NCBI GenBank assembly: GCA_037074705.1
Contig: JAYJMR010000025.1
Span: 124,001 to 188,000, forward strand
Direction of reading: 5' to 3'
Origin: Zhengitettix transpicula
Lineage: Eukaryota > Arthropoda > Insecta > Orthoptera > Tetrigidae
Length of the DNA stretch: 64,000 nucleotides
Shown here: in pieces, positions 61,363-64,000 of the stretch
Layout of the letters: every line of letters starts with the position of its first letter
Position numbering within the stretch: position 1 is the stretch's first letter
The notes under the pieces: model-generated
What the model saw: only the letters and a program-made list of their open reading frames with translations
The model's database searches: none
What the model was told of the DNA's origin: nothing
Made by a program: the position numbers and the translations under genes

Positions 61363-64000
61363 AAGAGAGATTTTCATACGCGTTCATGGTTATGGCACCA
61401 ATAAGTATTGATTTTATACTGAAATTCATTATTTTTATTTTCGATTATTTTTACAATGGTATACGTTTTGATGCCAGAAGAAAACATTTCGAATGTAAAT
61501 TTTAATATTTTAAAAAAAATTAAATGCGCGTTAAAATATGTTTAAAAAAAGTAGCGTTTTCATTGCTATCCGTGGTAATGGTACCAATAGGGGAAGTTTT
61601 TATACTTAAATTTTATACTAAAATTTTATTATTATTTTTAGACTATTATTCACATCGGTATACGTCTTAAATCTAAATGTACACCTTACAAAGGAAAATA
61701 TTATTTTTTAAAAAAAATTTAACGCTTGCAAGAATATGTTTAAATAAAGTGGCATTTTCATACACGTTCATGGTTATGGCACCAATAAGTAATGATTTTA
61801 TACTGAAATTCATTATTTTTATTTTCTATTATTTTGACAATGGTATACGTTTTGATGCCAGAAGAAAACATTTCGAATGTAAATTTTAATATTTTAAAAA
61901 AAAATTAAATTCGTGCTAAAATATGTTTAAAAAAAGTAGCGTTTTCATTGCTATCCGTGGTAATGGTACCAATAGGGGTAGGTTTTGTACTAAAATTTTA
62001 TACTAAATTTTTTTTGTTATTCTTCTACTATTATTCAAATTGATATACGTCTTAATTCTAAAAGTACACCTTATAAAGGAAAATTTTAATATTTTAAAAA
62101 AAATTAATGCTTGCTAGAATATGTTTAAATAAAGTGGCATTTTCATACGCGTTCATGGTTATGGCACCAATGGGTAATGATTTTATACTGAAATTAATTA
62201 CATTTATTTTCGATTTTTTAAGCAATGGTATACGTCTTGATCCCAGGAGAAAACCTTTCGAGTGAAAACTTTAATATTTTAAAAAAAATTAAATGCGTTC
62301 TAAAATATGTTTAAAAAAAGTAGTGTTTTCATTGCTGTCCGTGGTCATGGTACCAAAAGGGGTAGATTTTATACTAAAATTTTATACTAAAATTTTATAC
62401 TCAAATTTTATTATTATTTTTCGACTATTATTCACATCGATATACGTCTTAAATCTAAAAGTACACCTTACAAAGGAAAATTTTAATATTTTAAAAAAAT
62501 TTAATGCTTGCCAGAATATGTTCAAATAAAGTGGCATTTTCATACGCGTTCATGGTTATGGCAACAATAAGTAATGATTTTATACTGAAATTCATTATTT
62601 TTATTTTCGATTATTTTGACAATGGTATACGTTTTGATGCATGAAGAAAACATTTCGAATGTAAATTTTAATATTTTAAAAAAAAATTAAATGCGTGCTA
62701 AAATATGTTAAAAAAAAGTAGCGTTTTCATTGCTATCCGTGGTAATGGTACCAATAGGGGTAGGTTTTGAACTAAAATTTTATACTAAAATTTTATTGTT
62801 ATTCTTCGACTATTATCCAAATCGATATACGTCATAATTCTAAAAGTACACCTTATAAAGGAAAATTTTAATATTTTAAAAAAAATAATGTTTGCTAGAA
62901 TATGTTTAAATAAAGTGGCATTTTCATACGCGTTCATGGTTATGGCACCAATGGGTAATGATTTTATACTGAAATTAATTATTTTTATTTTCGATTATTT
63001 AAGCAATGGTATACGTCTTGATGCCAGGAGAAAACCTTTCGAGTGTAAATTTTAATATTTTAAAAAGAATTAAATGCGCGTTAAAATATGTTAAAAAAAA
63101 GTAGCGTTTTCATTGCTGTCCAAGGTAATGGTACCAATACGGGTACATTTTATACTTAAATTTTATACTAAAATTTTATTATTATTTTTCGACTATTATT
63201 CACATCGGTATATGTCTTAATCCTAGAAGTACACTTTACAAATGAAAATTTTAATATTTAAAAAAAATTTAATGCTTACTAGAATATGTTTAAATAAAGT
63301 GGCATTTTCATACGCGTTTATGGTTATGGCACCAGTAAGTAATGATTTTATACTGTAATTAATATTTTTATTTTCGATTATTTTGACAATGGTATAAGTC
63401 TTGATGCCAGAAGAAAACCATTCGAGTGTAAATTTAAATATTTTAAAAAATATTAAATGCGTTCTAAAATATGTTTAAAAAAGTAGCGTTTTCATTGCTT
63501 TCCAAGGTAATGGTACCAATACGGGTAGATTTTATACTTAAATTTTATACTAAAATTTTATTATTATTTTTCGACTATTATTCACATCGGTATACGTCTT
63601 AATCCTAGAAGTACACCTTACAAAGGAAAATTTTAATATTTAAAAAAAATTTAATGCTTGCTAGAATATGTTAAAATAAAGTGGCATTTTCATACGTGAT
63701 CATGGTTATGGGACCAATAAGTAATGATTTTATACTGAAATTAATTATTTTTATTTTCGATTTTTTTGACAATGGTATACGTTTTGATGCCAGAAGAAAA
63801 CCTTTCGAGTGTAAATTTTAATATTTTAAAAAAAATTAAATGCGTGCTAAAATATGTTTAAAAAAAGTAGCGTTTTCATTGCTGTCCGTGGTAATGGTAC
63901 CAATAGGGGTAAGTTTTATACTAAAATTTTATACTAAAATGTTATTATTATTTTTCGACTATTATTCACATCGATATACGTCTTAAATCTAAATGTACAC
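61363..64000 (-). repeat. Segment duplicated 12.5 kb away (copy 2, cut by window end)
   Basis: This is the partner of 48875-51498. Here AGAGAGATTTTC sits in an otherwise complete half B (TTTAAATAAAGAGAG), so this copy is the intact context and 48873 is the broken one. Near 62370-62405 the 13 bp motif is present three times, against two in the other copy. The match is still running at position 64000, so the true length is unknown. Confidence 0.87.

Larger units (their letters stand above)
33010..64000 (-). repeat. Satellite array, right arm (same dimers, reverse-complemented)
   Basis: This is the same satellite as the left arm, but every unit reads in the opposite direction. The + strand now shows GGTAATGGTACCAATAGG (end of half A) and CGTTCATGGTTATGGCACC (end of half B), with A runs where the left arm has T runs. 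The reversal holds from 33010 to the window end without a second flip. Private variants of the left arm recur here in mirrored order. The right edge is also mid-unit, so the array continues. Confidence 0.97.

Noticed and set aside
1..64000. CRISPR-like array
   Set aside because: Repeats are regularly spaced, but there are no unique spacers: the whole 384 bp unit repeats, and no cas-like gene is present.
1..64000. Transposon or LTR element in tandem
   Set aside because: No long reading frame, terminal repeats with target duplications, primer-binding site or transposase signature is visible. The inverted arms are satellite, not terminal inverted repeats.
1..64000. tRNA, rRNA, 5S or snRNA genes embedded in the repeat, and telomere repeats
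   Set aside because: No cloverleaf with conserved A/B box sequence, no rRNA-like GC-rich block and no short telomeric repeat run is visible. The unit is A/T-rich throughout.

Overview
The 64 kb window is one uninterrupted block of satellite DNA. I find no protein-coding gene, RNA gene, transposon, CRISPR array or unique sequence. Both window edges cut through repeat units, so the array continues outside. One dimer that I counted base by base (1767-2151) has 94 G/C in 385 bp, about 24% G+C. Nucleosome-sized units, diverged half-units and nested higher-order copies point to a eukaryotic heterochromatic (centromeric or pericentromeric type) array. I do not recognise the family and cannot name a species.

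The basic unit is a dimer of about 384 bp made of two related halves. Half A (about 187 bp) starts ATTGGTACCATTACC. Half B (about 198 bp) starts ATTGGTGCCATAACC. The halves share start, middle and end motifs, so the dimer is an old duplication of a monomer of about 190 bp. Dividing window length by unit length gives about 165 dimers; this was not counted individually.

From 1 to about 33002 every unit reads A-B on the + strand. At 33002-33009, inside a run of T, the array flips, and every later unit to 64000 is reverse-complemented. The two sides are not just the same satellite in opposite directions. Rare private variants occur in mirrored order on both sides, including one contracted dimer of exactly 234 bp at 4454-4687 and at 60971-61204. 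The window is therefore a large, internally rearranged palindrome with its centre close to the physical junction.

On each arm, dimers are grouped into longer tandem or dispersed copies. On the left, the spacings are 6167, 3247 and 1709 bp (1-12.1 kb), 2668 bp with a nested 764 bp repeat (12.8-18.1 kb), 1535 bp (20.5-23.6 kb), 3054 bp (22.55-28.65 kb) and about 1151 bp (29.9-32.5 kb). On the right, they are 1517-1521 bp (33.1-36.2 kb), 2287/2670 bp (36.2-44.9 kb), 768 bp (46.9-48.5 kb), 1533/767 bp (50.6-53 kb), 3066 bp (53.9-58.3 kb) and about 12.5 kb (48.9-51.5 kb with 61.4-64.0 kb). Many spacings are near-multiples of 384 bp, or differ from each other by exactly one dimer, as unequal exchange in register would give. 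The odd ones involve a three-half unit with a B/A hybrid monomer.

All comparisons were made by eye. Block edges are approximate (tens of bases), except where a marker position is given.
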